64,000 bases of DNA from Okeania sp. KiyG1. GTDB lineage: Bacteria; Cyanobacteriota; Cyanobacteriia; Cyanobacteriales; Microcoleaceae. The notes below the pieces were generated by a model, which worked only from the letters and a program-made list of their open reading frames with translations, was not told the origin of the DNA and ran no database searches. The DNA is taken from positions 1 through 64,000 of the forward strand of contig NZ_BLZO01000087.1 in assembly GCF_014132355.1 (NCBI RefSeq), in the 5' to 3' direction. Shown one piece after another: positions 62,667-64,000 of this stretch; positions within the stretch are counted from its first letter, which is position 1; each line of letters opens with the position of its first letter. Position numbers and translations under genes: made by a program.

Positions 62667-63749
62667 ATGAAATTTTTAAAACCAACTGACCCTTTACCTA
62701 CTTTGGGTAGATTAGAAAAAACAGCCATTACAAATGGAGTAGTACATTTAGAAGGCTGGGTAGTATCTTTTGATAAGAAGCCATTGGATAGAATCCAAGT
62801 TACTATTGGAGGCCAAGAATTTAGTAATTTGGAAATATCACACAGTCTGCCCTCTCCCGATATCAATAAGGGTTATCCCAACATTCCAGGAACAGACAAA
62901 GCAAGATACATAATTAAAATATCCCTGACTGGGCAGCAACAACAACTGAAAAATTCTTTAGTAGTATTAACTCCCATATACCAAGGGCGACCAGGTGGAA
63001 TAATGCCCAATGTATTAGACCCCTCTATACCTCTTCCCAGTCAAGAATACATCAAATTTGTCGGGGATCATTTCACAGATGTAGCCTTCGACTTTCTCGG
63101 TTATTTTATTCAGAGGGTAGGTTTAGAACCTAACGACAAAGTATTGGACGTTGGTTGTGGTGTGGGCCGTCTTGCTTATTCTTTAGCCTATTATTTAACT
63201 CCCCAAGGTGGATATGCAGGTTTTGATATTGCTGAAAAGTTAATTAAATGGGCAAATTCAGAGATTACTTCCAGATTTCCCAACTTCAACTTTCAGGTAG
63301 TCAACATCTACAATCAAATGTACAACCCAGAGGGAAATGTCAAAACTTTGGATTTTATCTTTCCCCACGAGGATAAAAGTTTCGAGTTGGTGTTTTTGAT
63401 TTCTGTTTTTACTCATTTGCGGGCTAAGGAAGTACGCCATTATCTAGATGAAATTTCCAGAGTATTAAAACCAGGAAGTCGATGTCTGTGTAGTTGTTTT
63501 TTATTGAATCCAGAGTCAGAGTCGGCGATCGCTAAAGGTAGAGGCGCTCATAAGATAGTACATCAACTCGAAGAGTGTTTTACCAGTAATCCTAAAATGC
63601 CAGAAGCAGTTATTGGTTACAAGGAACCCCTACTTTTAGGTTGGATGCGAGAGCGGGGGCTAACTGTGGTGGGTAAATATTACGGTCAGTGGTGTGGACG
63701 AAATAGATTTACCAGTTATCAGGATATATTAGTGTTGCAGAAAAATTAG
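62667..63749 (+). CDS. GWV/PSPD-domain SAM methyltransferase
   Basis: This 360-residue intact protein has the GWV/PSPD domain at 10-118 (LEGWVVSFDKKPLDRIQVTI, HSLPSPDINKGYPNIPGTDK, RYIIKISLTGQQQQLKNSLV, LTPIYQGRPGG). The methyltransferase part has VLDVGCGVGRLAYSLAYYL, YAGFDIAEKLIKWANSEITS, FELVFLISVFTHLRAKEVRH and VLKPGSRCLCSCFLLN. It ends YGQWCGRNRFTSYQDILVLQ, shared with 40588 and 42988. The target is unknown; O-methylation of a sugar is likely in this setting. A second methyltransferase starts 20 bp downstream. Confidence 0.9.
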   Translation: MKFLKPTDPLPTLGRLEKTAITNGVVHLEGWVVSFDKKPLDRIQVTIGGQEFSNLEISHSLPSPDINKGYPNIPGTDKARYIIKISLTGQQQQLKNSLVVLTPIYQGRPGGIMPNVLDPSIPLPSQEYIKFVGDHFTDVAFDFLGYFIQRVGLEPNDKVLDVGCGVGRLAYSLAYYLTPQGGYAGFDIAEKLIKWANSEITSRFPNFNFQVVNIYNQMYNPEGNVKTLDFIFPHEDKSFELVFLISVFTHLRAKEVRHYLDEISRVLKPGSRCLCSCFLLNPESESAIAKGRGAHKIVHQLEECFTSNPKMPEAVIGYKEPLLLGWMRERGLTVVGKYYGQWCGRNRFTSYQDILVLQKN

Positions 63750-63768
63750 GATACAAATATTTCTATAG

Positions 63769-64000
63769 ATGTCAGTAAAACAGTTACGCTTAAGTCCTCA
63801 GAATCCTAACGGCATCAAAAAAGTCCAAGTAGGTTGTGGCCCCCATAATATCATGGCCGACTGGTGGAATGTAGATATTCGACCTTTTCCTGGTATTGAC
63901 CAACCGATGGATGTAACTAAACCTTGGCCTTTTAATGGTTTGGAATATGTGTATGGGGAACATTTTCTCGAACATCTAAGTCTCGAAGGAGCGATCGCTT
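63769..64000 (+). CDS. SAM methyltransferase, N-terminal part (cut by window end)
   Basis: ATG 63769 starts MSVKQLRLSPQNPNGIKKVQ, VGCGPHNIMADWWNVDIRPF and EYVYGEHFLEHLSLEGAI. The VGCGPHN...GWxNxD-like motif and EHFLEHL are typical of the small methyltransferases found in glycan clusters. The gene runs beyond the window. It lies 20 bp after the previous methyltransferase, so the two are probably co-transcribed. Confidence 0.75.
   Translation, partial: MSVKQLRLSPQNPNGIKKVQVGCGPHNIMADWWNVDIRPFPGIDQPMDVTKPWPFNGLEYVYGEHFLEHLSLEGAIA

Overview
The window comes from an AT-rich, low-coding-density genome. It carries many GCGATCGC (HIP1-type) octamers, heptanucleotide tandem repeats (STRRs), many IS200/IS605-type tnpB elements and cyanobacterial families (DUF2949, Ccs1/CcdA, TPR-glycosyltransferase giants). 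This points to a filamentous marine oscillatorialean cyanobacterium of the Trichodesmium/Okeania/Moorea kind. The genus is inference. No rRNA, tRNA or CRISPR array was recognised.

Positions 1-15,200 are almost entirely a graveyard of RNA-guided-nuclease transposons. There is one intact tnpB (227-1447) with its omega-RNA hairpin, and a three-layer nest of IS605-type elements (4021-7290) whose host tnpB frame is restored exactly when the two inserts are removed. There is also a truncated IsrB (8213-9088) behind a candidate omega-RNA, an IS701-type element with a 4-bp target duplication inside another tnpB (11240-13900), and a further decayed tnpB (13959-15150). DUF2949, an NTF2-like protein and one unknown coiled-coil protein are the only ordinary intact genes there.

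Positions 15,200-29,200 mix decayed genes (short-chain dehydrogenase, methyltransferase, an unknown protein) with intact ones: ccs1 and ccdA (c-type cytochrome maturation), a MazE/MazF-like toxin-antitoxin pair, a GT4-type glycosyltransferase whose last codons come from a tnpB element, an HTH protein, a secreted protein and an excisionase-like HTH protein.

Positions 29,200-64,000 form a long polysaccharide locus. It holds GT2, GT92-like, STELLO-like and CgeB-like glycosyltransferases, five sulfotransferase domains of several families, at least five SAM methyltransferase domains, a heparinase II/III-like gene and TPR proteins. Most are linked by a shared accessory domain of about 110 residues (a GWV motif, then G-[IL]-P-S-[PD]-D, then SLTP/ALTP). 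I count 11 copies, six of them in a near-identical 399-bp tandem array. The simplest reading is assembly and modification (sulfation, methylation) of a sheath or extracellular sulfated polysaccharide. Many genes here carry single-base frameshifts, so either the locus is decaying or the assembly has homopolymer errors.

Across the whole window there are several interspersed repeat families: a 230-270 bp MITE (4 copies), a modular 100-180 bp repeat (5 copies plus partial ones), a ~110 bp element with AGACATCTCC ends (3 copies), and very small palindromes (25-51 bp) found mostly inside tnpB genes. These small mobile repeats inserting into larger mobile elements, together with the recurring GWV/PSPD domain, are the two features most worth a second look.
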